Source: Pedobacter aquatilis
GTDB taxonomy: Bacteria > Bacteroidota > Bacteroidia > Sphingobacteriales > Sphingobacteriaceae
NCBI RefSeq assembly: GCF_030409415.1
Contig: NZ_JAUFPW010000012.1
Location: 558,001-622,000 of the forward strand
Direction: 5' to 3'
Length of the DNA stretch: 64,000 bases
The translations under genes were made by a program, and so were the position numbers. Positions 54,389-63,280 of this stretch are shown in pieces. Position 1 is the first letter of the stretch. The number at the start of each line of letters is the position of its first letter. The notes beneath the pieces are model-generated. The model was not told the origin of the DNA. It did no database searches and was given only the letters and a program-made list of their open reading frames with translations.

Positions 54389-54967
54389 CTACTTCTTAAT
54401 CTTCTTTATAATGCTTTCTACAATTCTTGGGTAATGTAAATGCTCAAGTTGCTGACCTTTAAATTTAATCATTTCAAGGTTGTCATTTTTATCTACCTTA
54501 TATCTGGCCTGGTAAATATACTCGCCCTCGTCGTAATGCTCATTTACATAATGAATGGTAATGCCACCCTCGGCTTCGCCTGCGGCTATAACAGCATTAT
54601 GCACATTGTCGCCATACATGCCCTTGCCACCAAACTTAGGTAATATTGCAGGGTGTATATTTATGATTCTACCCGGGTAAGCAGCAATTAAATTTTTAGG
54701 CACGAGCCAAAGAAATCCGGCTAAAACGATAAGATCTATGTCGAGATTTTTTAATAAATCGATTACTTCTTCAGTTTTATAAAATTCGTGTTTATCAAAA
54801 ACGTGACTCGGAATTTCGAAATTATCTGCTCGTTGCAAAACGTAAGCATCTGCATTGTTGGTTAATACTAATGAAATTTCCGTATCGGTGCTTCTCTTAA
54901 AATGCTCCATTAGTTTTTGGGCATTTGAGCCCGAACCTGAAGCAAATATGGCTATTCGTTTTTTCAC
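54389..54967 (-). CDS. purN: phosphoribosylglycinamide formyltransferase
   Basis: A 192-residue enzyme that formylates GAR with 10-formyl-THF. The phosphate loop is FASGSGSNAQKLM at the N-terminus. The catalytic triad Asn-His-Asp is in INIHPAILPKFGGKGMYG and HYVNEHYDEGEYI. The next gene on the strand is purH after 245 bases. A -7-like TATTTTTG (complement of 54985-54992) lies 17 bases before the start. Confidence 0.95.
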   Translation of the reverse strand: MKKRIAIFASGSGSNAQKLMEHFKRSTDTEISLVLTNNADAYVLQRADNFEIPSHVFDKHEFYKTEEVIDLLKNLDIDLIVLAGFLWLVPKNLIAAYPGRIINIHPAILPKFGGKGMYGDNVHNAVIAAGEAEGGITIHYVNEHYDEGEYIYQARYKVDKNDNLEMIKFKGQQLEHLHYPRIVESIIKKIKK

Positions 54968-55120
54968 TAAAAATTCGTTTTGCTCAAAAATAGCATTTTT
55001 AGGCAGGTTTAATAGAAAACATTTTAATAATCTATAATAGCTTATACAAAGCAGAAAAATAACAGTATTTTTGCATCGATTATTAAGGGAGAAAAAAATA
55101 TAATAAAAAAGTTAAAAGTG

Positions 55121-55153
55121 TTTTGTTATTTAAAAACATTAATTCTATATTTG
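55121..55153 (+). promoter_or_regulatory. promoter of rpsT
   Basis: TTTTG at 55121-55125, spacer of 20, and TATATTTG at 55146-55153, an excellent Bacteroidota promoter about 48 bases before the rpsT ATG. Confidence 0.82.
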
Positions 55154-55201
55154 CATCCCGAATTAAAGGAAACGATTAAAGAAAAAAATAAAGGCTAAGC
55201 A

Positions 55202-55456
55202 ATGGCAAATCATAAATCTTCATTAAAAAGAATTAGAGCAAACGCTACAAAACGTTTACGTAACAGATATCAGGCAAAAACTACACGTACATTTATCAAA
55301 AGATTACGTGCGGCTGAAGATAAAAAATCTGCATCAGATTTATTGCCTAAAGTAATTTCTATGTTAGATCGTTTAGCTAAGAAAAACGTTATTCACAAAA
55401 ACAAAGCAGCTAACAATAAATCAAAATTAACGAAATTCGTTAACGGTTTAAAATAA
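55202..55456 (+). CDS. rpsT: 30S ribosomal protein S20
   Basis: An 84-residue, very basic helical protein. ANHKSSLKRIRANATKRLRN at the N-terminus and KKNVIHKNKAANNKSKLTKFVNGL at the C-terminus are typical of S20. It binds 16S rRNA at the bottom of the small subunit. It is a single-gene unit with its own promoter and terminator. Confidence 0.97.
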   Translation: MANHKSSLKRIRANATKRLRNRYQAKTTRTFIKRLRAAEDKKSASDLLPKVISMLDRLAKKNVIHKNKAANNKSKLTKFVNGLK

Positions 55457-55478
55457 GCTAATTTTTTACGATATTAGT

Positions 55479-55517
55479 AAAAGGCATCCCAACCGCAAGT
55501 TGGGATGCCTTTTTTTT
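55479..55517 (+). terminator. terminator of rpsT
   Basis: AAGGCATCCCAAC, loop CGCAA, GTTGGGATGCCTT and a T run: a perfect 13-bp stem. Confidence 0.92.
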
Positions 55518-55529
55518 GCGTAAAAAATT

Positions 55530-56228
55530 ATGGAAAACTACGAACAGAAATTAGGAATTAAACTTTGGGCAGAGGAAGACCGACCAAGGGAAAAATTATT
55601 ATTGAATGGAAGGAGGCACTTAACCGATGCCGAACTCATTGCGATTTTAATTGGCTTGGGTAATAAAAATGAAAGTGCCGTTGATTTAAGTAAACGCATA
55701 TTAAGTGCTTTTCAAAATAATTTAACAAAGCTTGGTATGGCCTCTACAGCAGAGCTTTCAAAGTTCAAAGGTATAGGAGAGGCTAAAGCAATTTCTATTG
55801 TTGCTGCACTTGAATTGGGCTTACGCCGAAAGGAAACTGCCGTGGATGATGTTGTTAAAGTAACGGCATCAAGCGATGTATACAAATATCTTTATCAAAC
55901 TTTTGCGCATTTAAACCATGAAGAATTCTGGATTTTGTTGCTCAATCGATCTAACAAAATCATCGGTAAGCATTTAATAAGCAAGGGCGGCCAGGCTGGT
56001 ACTGTTGCGGACCCGAAAATTATTTTCAAAGTTGGGCTGGAAAACAATGCAGCCTATATTGTTTTGGCTCATAACCATCCCTCCGGAAATTTAAAACCAA
56101 GTGATAGTGATAATAAATTAACGTCTAATATGGTTTCATCCGGTAATTTACTTAGTATGCCTGTTATCGACCATTTAATTTTTACAGATAATGCTTATTA
56201 CAGTTATAGAGATGAGGGACTTATTTAA
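55530..56228 (+). CDS. radC: RadC/UPF0758 family JAMM-domain protein
   Basis: A 232-residue protein. A helix-hairpin-helix-like N-terminal part (KLGMASTAELSKFKGIGEAKAISIVAALELG) is followed by the JAMM/MPN+ domain with EEFWILLLNRSNKI and the metal motif HNHPSGNLKPSDSD. It was once linked to DNA repair, but the E. coli radC102 mutation was mapped elsewhere, so the function is unsettled. It starts just after the rpsT terminator. Confidence 0.93.
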   Translation: MENYEQKLGIKLWAEEDRPREKLLLNGRRHLTDAELIAILIGLGNKNESAVDLSKRILSAFQNNLTKLGMASTAELSKFKGIGEAKAISIVAALELGLRRKETAVDDVVKVTASSDVYKYLYQTFAHLNHEEFWILLLNRSNKIIGKHLISKGGQAGTVADPKIIFKVGLENNAAYIVLAHNHPSGNLKPSDSDNKLTSNMVSSGNLLSMPVIDHLIFTDNAYYSYRDEGLI

Positions 56229-56294
56229 GCATAAAACAATTGTTACTTAACATGAAATCAACATTGAGCATAAACAATTTTGTATTTTAGCTGC

Positions 56295-57131
56295 ATGAAA
56301 AACTTAGTAACCATTGCAATTTGTTTGTGTTTATCGATACATGTTTTTGCCCAAAAAGGCGAAAAGCCTTTAAATGTTATAACTTATAACATCAGATATA
56401 ATAATCCTGGCGATGGCGTTAATGCCTGGCCTAATCGCAAGGAAAATGTTAAGGCCTTAGTTAAGTTTTATGATGCAGATATTTTATGTGTGCAGGAAGC
56501 TTTGGCAGATCAATTTGATGATTTATTAGCGAACTCAAATTTCGATTTTGTTGGAGTTGGTAGAGATGATGGTAAACGCAAAGGTGAATTTTCTGCTGTA
56601 TATTTCGATAAAACCAGGTTTACTAAAAAGGACGGAGGTACTTTTTGGTTATCTGAAACACCGGATGTACCATCAAAAGGATGGGATGCTGTGTTGCCAA
56701 GGGTATGCAGTTGGGTGAGATTATATGATAAGTTAAATAAGAAAGAATTTTTAGTTTTTAACACACATTACGACCATGTAGGTGTTAAAGCCCGTATTGA
56801 ATCAGCAAAGCTGATTAAACAAAAAATACAAGAAATTGCACCAAAATTACCTGTTATTTATACTGGTGATTTAAATGTTACGCCAGAAACCGAAGCGATA
56901 TCTACTATAAAATCTTTTCTTCTGGATGCTAAGGAAATTACACAAGAGCCACCCTATGGCCCAAATGGAACATTTAATGCTTTCGATTTTAACAGCGAGC
57001 TGAAAAATAGAATCGATTATGTTTTTGTGAACAAGGGTTTTAAAGTTCAAAAATTTGCTGTGTTGAGCGATAGTAAGGATAAAAGGTATCCTTCTGATCA
57101 TTTACCTGTTTTTGTGCGCCTTTGGTTCTAG
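56295..57131 (+). CDS. exported endonuclease/exonuclease/phosphatase family protein
   Basis: A 278-residue protein with a signal peptide (MKNLVTIAICLCLSIHVFAQ). The EEP fold shows VITYNIRYNNPGDG at the start, DILCVQEAL with the metal-binding Glu, FNTHYDHVG, YTGDLNVTPETEA and a terminal YPSDHLPVFVRL, giving the usual Glu-Asp-Asn-His set. Its closest relatives are secreted nucleases, sphingomyelinases and inositol phosphatases; the substrate cannot be told. The ATG at 56295 is preferred over an upstream one five codons earlier because it begins the signal peptide. Confidence 0.9.
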   Translation: MKNLVTIAICLCLSIHVFAQKGEKPLNVITYNIRYNNPGDGVNAWPNRKENVKALVKFYDADILCVQEALADQFDDLLANSNFDFVGVGRDDGKRKGEFSAVYFDKTRFTKKDGGTFWLSETPDVPSKGWDAVLPRVCSWVRLYDKLNKKEFLVFNTHYDHVGVKARIESAKLIKQKIQEIAPKLPVIYTGDLNVTPETEAISTIKSFLLDAKEITQEPPYGPNGTFNAFDFNSELKNRIDYVFVNKGFKVQKFAVLSDSKDKRYPSDHLPVFVRLWF

Positions 57132-57515
57132 CTTGGCCTGTTTTAATTATTCAGTTATTGTCGTCATTTCGAGCGAAGTAAAGCGCCAAGAAGTGTTTAG
57201 GGTTCAAAGATCTCGCCGTTCCGCTGCGCTCCAATCGAGATGACGGCTTTAGAAGTCTTCGTGTCGATGGCAGTGGAGAACCACGAAGTGCTCAGCGAAG
57301 CTAAATCTTTTAAAGTAGAAAAAATTCAGGGTTCAAAGATCTCTCCATTTCGCTGCGCTCTGTCGAGATGACGGAGGGCTAAATTTTATTACATCAAGAT
57401 TTCTCGATTAGCTTTCTGCTTTAACCTTTAAATAATATCTTTGCGTTTTATAAAATTACTGTATTTAGTGAAGGCATACGCTTTGATACTTGATACAATT
57501 ACTTGATTCTTAAAA
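57132..57515. repeat. 384-base gene-free region with two related repeat units
   Basis: Two copies of a unit containing GGGTTCAAAGATCTC, then CGCTGCGCT and TCGAGATGACGG, lie at 57199-57245 and 57328-57374. The first is preceded by CGTCATTTCGAGCGAA, which is partly complementary to its end (TTCGxxATGACG-type hairpin). The pheT -7 box (TATCTTTG, 57436-57443) lies at the right edge. No coding sequence is seen. Confidence 0.7.
57436..57443 (+). promoter_or_regulatory. -7 box of the pheT operon
   Basis: TATCTTTG matches TAnnTTTG. It lies about 70 bases before the pheT ATG. The leader shows no obvious attenuator peptide. Confidence 0.6.
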
Positions 57516-59915
57516 ATGAAAATATCATACAACTGGTTAAAGCAATTCATTAAAATAGATAAAACCCCGCAAGAACTTTCGCTGATTTTAACTAACATTG
57601 GTTTAGAAGTTGAAAGCGTAGATAAGGTGCAGCCAGTTGTTGGTGGCTTAGAAGGTTTGGTAATCGGTGAAGTTTTAACTTGCATACAGCATCCTAATGC
57701 CGATCGTTTACGTGTTACAACCGTAAATGTTGGTGGTAAAGAGAACTTACAAATTGTTTGTGGTGCACCAAATGTTGGCGCAGGGCAAAAAGTTGTTGTG
57801 GCTACAGTTGGTACAACTGTTTATCCGTTAGAAGGAGAACCTTTTAAAATTAAGGAATCGAAAATCAGGGGTGAAGTATCTCAAGGGATGATTTGTGCTG
57901 AAGATGAAATTGGTTTAGGTAAATCTCACGATGGAATTATGATTCTTCCAGCTGAAACTCAAATTGGAATTTTAGCCAAAGAACATTTCCAAATGGATGA
58001 TGATTTTGTTTTTGAAATAGGTTTAACGCCAAACCGTGCTGATGCTGCTTCGCATTTAGGTGTGGCAAGAGATTTAGCCGCTTACTTCAGAACTGAATTT
58101 GAAATGCCTGATTTATCATCTTTTAAAACTGACAACGAAGATTTAGTTATTCCGGTAGAGATTGAAGATCTAGAGGCTTGTCCGCGTTACAGCAGTGTTA
58201 CGATTTCTGGTGTTACAGTAACCGACTCTCCGGATTGGTTAAAAGACAAATTAAAGGTAATTGGTTTAAGACCGATAAATAATGTTGTTGATATTACAAA
58301 CTATGTTTTGCATGGCTTTGGTCAGCCTTTGCATGCTTTTGATGCGGATAAAATTGCAGGTGGAAAAGTAATTGTAAAGAAGGTTGCAGAAGGTTCGCCT
58401 TTTGTAACGCTTGATGATGTTGAGCGTAAGTTAAGTGCAGATGATTTAATGATTTGCAATGCGGATTCGCCAATGTGTATTGCTGGTGTATTTGGCGGTA
58501 AAACATCTGGTGTAGATACTGCTACCAAAAACATTTTCTTAGAAAGTGCTTACTTCAATTCGGTTTCTGTACGTAAAACGGCTAAAAGACATGGATTAAA
58601 AACTGATGCTTCTTTCCGTTTTGAAAGAGGTACTGATCCTGAAATGACGGTTACTGCATTAAAATACGCAGCACTTTTAATTAAAGAGCTTGCCGGAGGT
58701 ACCATTTCATCATCAGTTTCTGATATTTATCCAAATCATATTAAGCCATTTGAATTTGAGGTTAGCTACTCAAGCATTAATAAATTAATTGGCGCAAATA
58801 TTCCTGCAGCAGAAATTAAACATATTATTACGGCATTAGGTATTTCGGCTACAAATACATCCGATGATACTTTGGCGCTTCGAGTGCCATCATTTAAGGT
58901 TGATGTAACCCGCGAATGTGACATTACAGAAGAAGTTTTAAGAATTTACGGTTATAACAACATCGAAATTCCTTCAAAAATTAATGCTTCGCTTTCTTAC
59001 ACTTCAAAGCCAGATAAAGAAAACACGCAAAATGCGATTGCAGATATGCTTACTGCAAATGGTTATGCCGAAATCTGGTGTAATTCGTTAACTAAGTCGG
59101 CTTATTCTAAAAAGACAGATGAGGCTGTTTTTATATTAAATCCGCTAAGTAGCGATTTGAATGTAATGCGCCAGAGTTTGTTAATGCCTGCCTTGGAAAG
59201 TGTTGCATATAACCAAAACCGTAAAAATGCTGATGTTAAATTCTATGAATTTGGCAAAACCTATCATTTAATTAACGAGCAATATGTTGAGCGTCCGCGT
59301 TTGTTATTGTTAATTTCTGGCGCTACAGAAAGTGAGCAATGGAACCAAAAAGCAAAGTCATCAAGTTTTTATAATCTTAAGGCTGCTGTTGATGCTGTTG
59401 TAACTCGTTTAGGCATTACCACTTATCAATCTGATGTGTTAACTGATGAAAACTTTGCTTATGGCATAAAATATTTCAGAGGAGATAAAGTTATTGTGAA
59501 CTTTGGTGCTGCTACCAAAACCGATAGAAAAGTGGCTGATGTAAATGCTGAGGTCTTCTATGCAGATTTCGACTGGTCGGTTTTATTGGATATCGTTCGT
59601 AAAAATAAGATTGTAAATAAAGAGGTTTCAAAATACCCGCAGGTGAGAAGAGATTTATCACTACTAATTGATAAGCAAATTACATTTGAAACCTTAAAGG
59701 GGATTGCATTTAAAACCGATAAAAAGCTGATTAAAGAAGTTGGCGTTTTTGATGTTTACGAAGGCGATAAATTACCTGAAGGGAAAAAATCGTATGCATT
59801 AAATTTCATTTTGCAAGATGAAGAACAAACGCTTACAGATAAGCAGATTGAGCAAACCATGCAGAAATTAATTAGCAATTTAACTGCTCAAGCTGGCGCA
59901 GAAATTAGGAAATAA
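57516..59915 (+). CDS. pheT: phenylalanine--tRNA ligase, beta subunit
   Basis: A 799-residue subunit that, with PheS, charges tRNA-Phe. Domains in order: an N-terminal tRNA-binding EMAP-II-like domain (about 40-150, VIGEVLTCIQHPNADRLRVTTVNVGG), the B3/B4 editing domain (LKVIGLRPINNVVDITNYVLHGFGQPLHAFD), B5 (about 405-475), the catalytic-like core and a C-terminal ferredoxin-fold anticodon-binding domain (KYPQVRRDLSLLIDK). pheS is not in the window. Two tRNA-Phe genes lie 30 kb away. It is followed after 31 bases by a coiled-coil gene and zapA. Confidence 0.97.
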   Translation: MKISYNWLKQFIKIDKTPQELSLILTNIGLEVESVDKVQPVVGGLEGLVIGEVLTCIQHPNADRLRVTTVNVGGKENLQIVCGAPNVGAGQKVVVATVGTTVYPLEGEPFKIKESKIRGEVSQGMICAEDEIGLGKSHDGIMILPAETQIGILAKEHFQMDDDFVFEIGLTPNRADAASHLGVARDLAAYFRTEFEMPDLSSFKTDNEDLVIPVEIEDLEACPRYSSVTISGVTVTDSPDWLKDKLKVIGLRPINNVVDITNYVLHGFGQPLHAFDADKIAGGKVIVKKVAEGSPFVTLDDVERKLSADDLMICNADSPMCIAGVFGGKTSGVDTATKNIFLESAYFNSVSVRKTAKRHGLKTDASFRFERGTDPEMTVTALKYAALLIKELAGGTISSSVSDIYPNHIKPFEFEVSYSSINKLIGANIPAAEIKHIITALGISATNTSDDTLALRVPSFKVDVTRECDITEEVLRIYGYNNIEIPSKINASLSYTSKPDKENTQNAIADMLTANGYAEIWCNSLTKSAYSKKTDEAVFILNPLSSDLNVMRQSLLMPALESVAYNQNRKNADVKFYEFGKTYHLINEQYVERPRLLLLISGATESEQWNQKAKSSSFYNLKAAVDAVVTRLGITTYQSDVLTDENFAYGIKYFRGDKVIVNFGAATKTDRKVADVNAEVFYADFDWSVLLDIVRKNKIVNKEVSKYPQVRRDLSLLIDKQITFETLKGIAFKTDKKLIKEVGVFDVYEGDKLPEGKKSYALNFILQDEEQTLTDKQIEQTMQKLISNLTAQAGAEIRK

Positions 59916-59946
59916 AATATTATTTTGTATTTTTAAAAATAAATTC

Positions 59947-60237
59947 ATGACTTCTGTTGCAGAACAATTAAGTAAAGTAATACAAAAAACAACACGAATT
60001 ATCGAGTTGTGTAATGCCTTACAGGAAGAAAATGATTTATTAAAGCTTGAGAATCAATCGTTAAAAGTTGCACTTGATACTTCTAAAGTAAAACATGTAG
60101 ACCTTGAAGAAAAATTGAGGGTTACAAAACTTGCTAAAAGTATCGAAGGTACAAGTGAGAAGTCGCTTGATATTAAACAAAAAATTAACGATTTTGTGCG
60201 GGAGATAGACAAAAGTATTGCATTGCTTAAAAAATAA
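59947..60237 (+). CDS. small coiled-coil protein upstream of zapA
   Basis: A 96-residue protein, nearly all helix, with a leucine-heptad stretch (about 20-62, LCNALQEENDLLKLENQSLKVALD). Its position between pheT and zapA suggests a cell-division partner, similar in style to ZapB-like coiled coils; this is inference from size, structure and place. There is no signal peptide or membrane helix. The stop is 33 bases before the zapA ATG. Confidence 0.72.
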   Translation: MTSVAEQLSKVIQKTTRIIELCNALQEENDLLKLENQSLKVALDTSKVKHVDLEEKLRVTKLAKSIEGTSEKSLDIKQKINDFVREIDKSIALLKK

Positions 60238-60270
60238 GTGAGGCAAAAAAAATCGAAACTAAGCTAAACA

Positions 60271-60561
60271 ATGGGAGAAATCTCTATTAAAATAACCATT
60301 TCCGACCGTATTTACCCTTTAAAGGTTAATATGGAAGAGGAAGAGATTGTGAGACGAGCAGCAAAAATGATTAATGAGCGCATAAAAGACTATCAGGAAA
60401 ATTATGCGGTTAGAGATAAGCAGGATTTACTTTCTATGGCGGTATTGCATTATGCAACTGCTGTATTAAGAACGGAGAACAAAGTTCAAAACCAGGATAC
60501 TGCTGTTGCTGATAAAGTTGAAGAATTGGATGTTTTATTAAACGATTTCTTTTCAAAATAA
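60271..60561 (+). CDS. zapA: cell division protein ZapA
   Basis: A 96-residue protein with the ZapA N-terminal globular domain (EISIKITISDRIYPLKVNMEEEEIVRRAAKMINERIKDYQENY) and a C-terminal helix for dimerisation. It binds FtsZ and promotes ring stability. It follows the coiled-coil gene and precedes the candidate 6S RNA and rny, a gene order I recall from other Bacteroidota. Confidence 0.9.
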   Translation: MGEISIKITISDRIYPLKVNMEEEEIVRRAAKMINERIKDYQENYAVRDKQDLLSMAVLHYATAVLRTENKVQNQDTAVADKVEELDVLLNDFFSK

Positions 60562-60654
60562 GGTACGTTCTTTAATAGTTGCCGTCACTCTGAACTTGTT
60601 TCAGATTCTGTTTATTTCAACATGACGACAGCTTATGATAAATAGCATTAAAAA

Positions 60655-60830
60655 CATAGCCGCGGCTAGTTTTTGAGTTTCAAATTTTATAAAACTTAAC
60701 ACTTCAATATCTATAGGGTTAAGAGGGCGTATTTCATCTGCTTTGGCACCTGAAAATGGCTTAAACCCTAATTATGCTTAGTTGAGGTTTGAAAAAGATG
60801 AGACTTTAAAAATTAGCTGCGGTTTTTTTT
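60655..60830 (+). ncRNA. ssrS: candidate 6S RNA (ssrS)
   Basis: A non-coding stretch of about 170 bases between zapA and rny that ends in a run of eight T. Bases 60660-60674 (CCGCGGCTAGTTTTT) pair with 60808-60822 (AAAAATTAGCTGCGG) over 15 positions including two G-U pairs. An inner stem AGGGTTAAG (60714-60722) with CTTAAACCCT (60760-60769) has one bulge. A large internal open region lies between. Long rod shape, open centre and location next to zapA fit 6S RNA, which sequesters RNA polymerase. A simple terminator-bearing leader of rny is less likely. Ends are approximate. Confidence 0.6.
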
Positions 60831-60845
60831 TACAAACAAAACAAA

Positions 60846-62408
60846 ATGGAAATATTAGGATACGTGTTTGCCTTAATTGCCGGTTTAGCCATCGGCGTTG
60901 TGGTTGGTAGATTCCTGTTACGCAGCTTGCTTAAACAACAAGAGGTTGCCGCACAGAGTAAAGTGAAGAAAATTTTAAAAGACGCAGAGAATAACGCTGA
61001 AATTTTAAAAAAGAACAAACTTTTAGAAGCTAAAGAGAAGTTTTTGCAGTTAAAAGCCGAGCATGAACAAGAAGTTAGTGCTAAAAATAATACGATTAAT
61101 CAACGTGAAAACACGATTAAACAAAAGGAGCAGTCGGTTAATCAGCGTTTAGAAAATTATAACAAAAAAGAACAAGAGCTTGATAAGCAAAAAGTTCATT
61201 TAGAGAAACAAACTGAAGTTGCTGTTAAAAAGCAAGAGGAAGTTGAGGTTCTTAAAAATCAACATTTAAAACAATTGGAAACAATTGCAGGCCTTTCAGC
61301 TGAAGAAGCCAAAGAGCAATTGGTTGAAAACCTGAAACAAGAAGCCCGTACACAGGCAATGATGCAGGTTAAAGATATTGTTGATGAAGCAAAATTAACT
61401 GCAAGCAAAGAAGCTAAGAAAGTTGTTATTCAAACCATTCAGCGTACCGCTACTGAGGCTGCTATCGAAAATTCAGTTTCTATCTTTCACATCGAGAGTG
61501 ATGAAATCAAAGGTAGGGTAATTGGTAGAGAGGGTAGGAATATTCGTGCGCTTGAGGCAGCAACAGGTATCGAAATTATTGTTGATGATACACCTGAAGC
61601 GATTATTTTATCAGGGTTTGACCCGGTAAGAAGAGAGATTGCCCGTTTGGCCCTTCACCGTTTGGTAACAGATGGTCGTATTCACCCGGCTCGTATTGAA
61701 GAAATTGTTGCTAAAACCAAAAAGCAGATTGAAGATGAAATTGTAGAAATCGGCGAGCGTACGGTTATCGATTTGGGCATTCATGGTTTACATCCAGAGT
61801 TAATTCGTATGGTTGGTCGTATGCGTTACCGTTCATCTTATGGTCAGAATCTTTTACACCACTCTCGCGAGGTTGCAAATTTCTGTGCAACTATGGCAGC
61901 TGAGTTGGGTTTAAATGCGAAGATGGCTAAACGTGCCGGTTTATTACATGACATAGGTAAAGTGCCTGATGATAATCCTGAATTGCCACACGCAATTTTG
62001 GGTATGCAACTGGCAGAAAAGTATAAAGAACATCCAGAAATTTGTAATGCAATTGGTGCTCACCACGATGAAATCGAAATGACTTCGATGATTTCTCCAA
62101 TTGTTCAGGCTTGTGATGCGATTTCAGGCGCTCGTCCGGGTGCACGTAGAGAGGTTGTAGAAAGTTACATCAAGCGCTTAAAAGATTTAGAAGAGCTGGC
62201 GCTTTCTTATCCAGGTGTAGAAAAAACTTTTGCAATACAGGCTGGTAGAGAGTTGCGTGTTATTGTAGAAAGTGAAAGAATTACAGATGCACAGGCTGAA
62301 TTGCTTGCGGCAGATATTTCTACCCGTATTCAAACTGAAATGACTTATCCTGGTCAGATTAAGGTTACTGTAATCAGGGAAACTCGTTCTGTGGCCTTTG
62401 CGAAGTAG
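60846..62408 (+). CDS. rny: ribonuclease Y
   Basis: A 520-residue endoribonuclease that starts mRNA decay. An N-terminal membrane helix (about 3-24) is followed by a long coiled coil (30-200, Lys/Glu/Gln-rich), a KH RNA-binding domain (about 210-270, [22 protein letters not shown]) and an HD domain with [11 protein letters not shown] and GAHHDEIE. The length is normal. It directly follows the candidate 6S RNA and ends before its own terminator. Confidence 0.97.
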   Translation: MEILGYVFALIAGLAIGVVVGRFLLRSLLKQQEVAAQSKVKKILKDAENNAEILKKNKLLEAKEKFLQLKAEHEQEVSAKNNTINQRENTIKQKEQSVNQRLENYNKKEQELDKQKVHLEKQTEVAVKKQEEVEVLKNQHLKQLETIAGLSAEEAKEQLVENLKQEARTQAMMQVKDIVDEAKLTASKEAKKVVIQTIQRTATEAAIENSVSIFHIESDEIKGRVIGREGRNIRALEAATGIEIIVDDTPEAIILSGFDPVRREIARLALHRLVTDGRIHPARIEEIVAKTKKQIEDEIVEIGERTVIDLGIHGLHPELIRMVGRMRYRSSYGQNLLHHSREVANFCATMAAELGLNAKMAKRAGLLHDIGKVPDDNPELPHAILGMQLAEKYKEHPEICNAIGAHHDEIEMTSMISPIVQACDAISGARPGARREVVESYIKRLKDLEELALSYPGVEKTFAIQAGRELRVIVESERITDAQAELLAADISTRIQTEMTYPGQIKVTVIRETRSVAFAK

Positions 62409-62463
62409 AGAAGGGGATTACGCAGATTAAAAGATTCCACAGATTCATGTGGTTGAATAGTTT

Positions 62464-62490
62464 AAAGCGATGAGTTTTCATCGCTTTTTT
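62464..62490 (+). terminator. terminator of rny
   Basis: AAAGCGATGA, loop GTTTT region, TCATCGCTTT and a T run, about 55 bases after the rny stop. Confidence 0.85.
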
Positions 62491-62650
62491 ATTGCGTTTG
62501 TTTTCTATTGTGATTTTTTGCCACGGAAACACGAAGTACACGGAATTTTATTTTTTTATTGATTACTTGCCAATAAATTAGTTGATTGATGTTGAATTTT
62601 TTGAACGGATATTACTTCAATCGCTTCTTAATTATTTTTTTTATTTTTAC

Positions 62651-63169
62651 ATGATGAGCAAGCAAACTAAAACCATTATTGAAAAGCGTCCTGTTGATGT
62701 TTATTTTGATAAGTATCAGGAAAGCCATAATAATCATACTAATGAAATTATTCACTGGATTTGTGTGCCGCTTATTATTTTCAGTTTGCTTGGCTTAGTG
62801 TGGTCTATTCCGTTTCCAAAAATTGGTTTTTTGGGTCAGTATAATATGTATTTAAACTGGGCTTCATTCTTAATTGCCTTTTCGGTTTATTACTATTATC
62901 GTTTATCGCCGGTGCTTTCATATTTTATGCTTTTGATAATTGCAGCCATGAGTTACGGTATTGTTGCTTTGGAACAATGGGAGAAAATTGGCGGACCGGC
63001 ATTATGGTTGGTTTGCCTGATTATTTTTGTAGTGGCATGGATTGGTCAATTCATCGGACATAAAATTGAAGGAAAGAAACCATCGTTTTTAGATGATGTT
63101 AAATTCCTGTTAATTGGTCCGATATGGTTATTGCACTTCATTTGCAAGAAAGTTGGTTTAAGGTATTAA
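62651..63169 (+). CDS. Mpo1-like (DUF962) membrane protein
   Basis: A 172-residue membrane protein. VDVYFDKYQESHNNHTNEIIHWICVPLIIFSLLGL at the N-terminus carries the histidines typical of the Mpo1/DUF962 family; three or four hydrophobic helices follow (about 30-50, 62-80, 85-103 and 113-133). The C-terminus has FIGHKIEGKKPSFLDDVKFLLIGPIW. Yeast Mpo1 is a 2-hydroxy fatty acid dioxygenase; the bacterial role is not proven. The open frame begins at 62582, but the ATG at 62651 starts the homologous part. Confidence 0.87.
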   Translation: MMSKQTKTIIEKRPVDVYFDKYQESHNNHTNEIIHWICVPLIIFSLLGLVWSIPFPKIGFLGQYNMYLNWASFLIAFSVYYYYRLSPVLSYFMLLIIAAMSYGIVALEQWEKIGGPALWLVCLIIFVVAWIGQFIGHKIEGKKPSFLDDVKFLLIGPIWLLHFICKKVGLRY

Positions 63170-63180
63170 TATTTTGGCGA

Positions 63181-63241
63181 TTAACACTGAGTTAACATTT
63201 AGCTAAACAAAGCTTAATTAACATCTAACATATAGCTAACA
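63181..63241 (+). promoter_or_regulatory. six 11-bp direct repeats (Pho-box-like operator)
   Basis: Hexamers at exactly 11-base steps: TTAACA (63181), TTAACA (63192), CTAAAC (63203), TTAATT (63214), CTAACA (63225) and CTAACA (63236). Repeats of this type with 11-base period are the hallmark of PhoB/PhoP binding sites in several phyla. A -7 box TAGCTTTG follows at 63251-63258, with no separate -33 word, as for activator-dependent promoters. Confidence 0.65.
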
Positions 63242-63250
63242 TTGTGGTAA

Positions 63251-63258
63251 TAGCTTTG
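63251..63258 (+). promoter_or_regulatory. -7 box of the terminal TonB receptor gene
   Basis: TAGCTTTG matches TAnnTTTG, ten bases after the last 11-bp repeat and 22 bases before the chosen start codon. Confidence 0.65.
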
Positions 63259-63280
63259 CCTAAAATTAAACGTAGGCAAA

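Noticed and set aside
60846-60900. rny translation starting further upstream
   Set aside because: The upstream sequence is the candidate RNA and its terminator; the ATG at 60846 begins the expected membrane helix.
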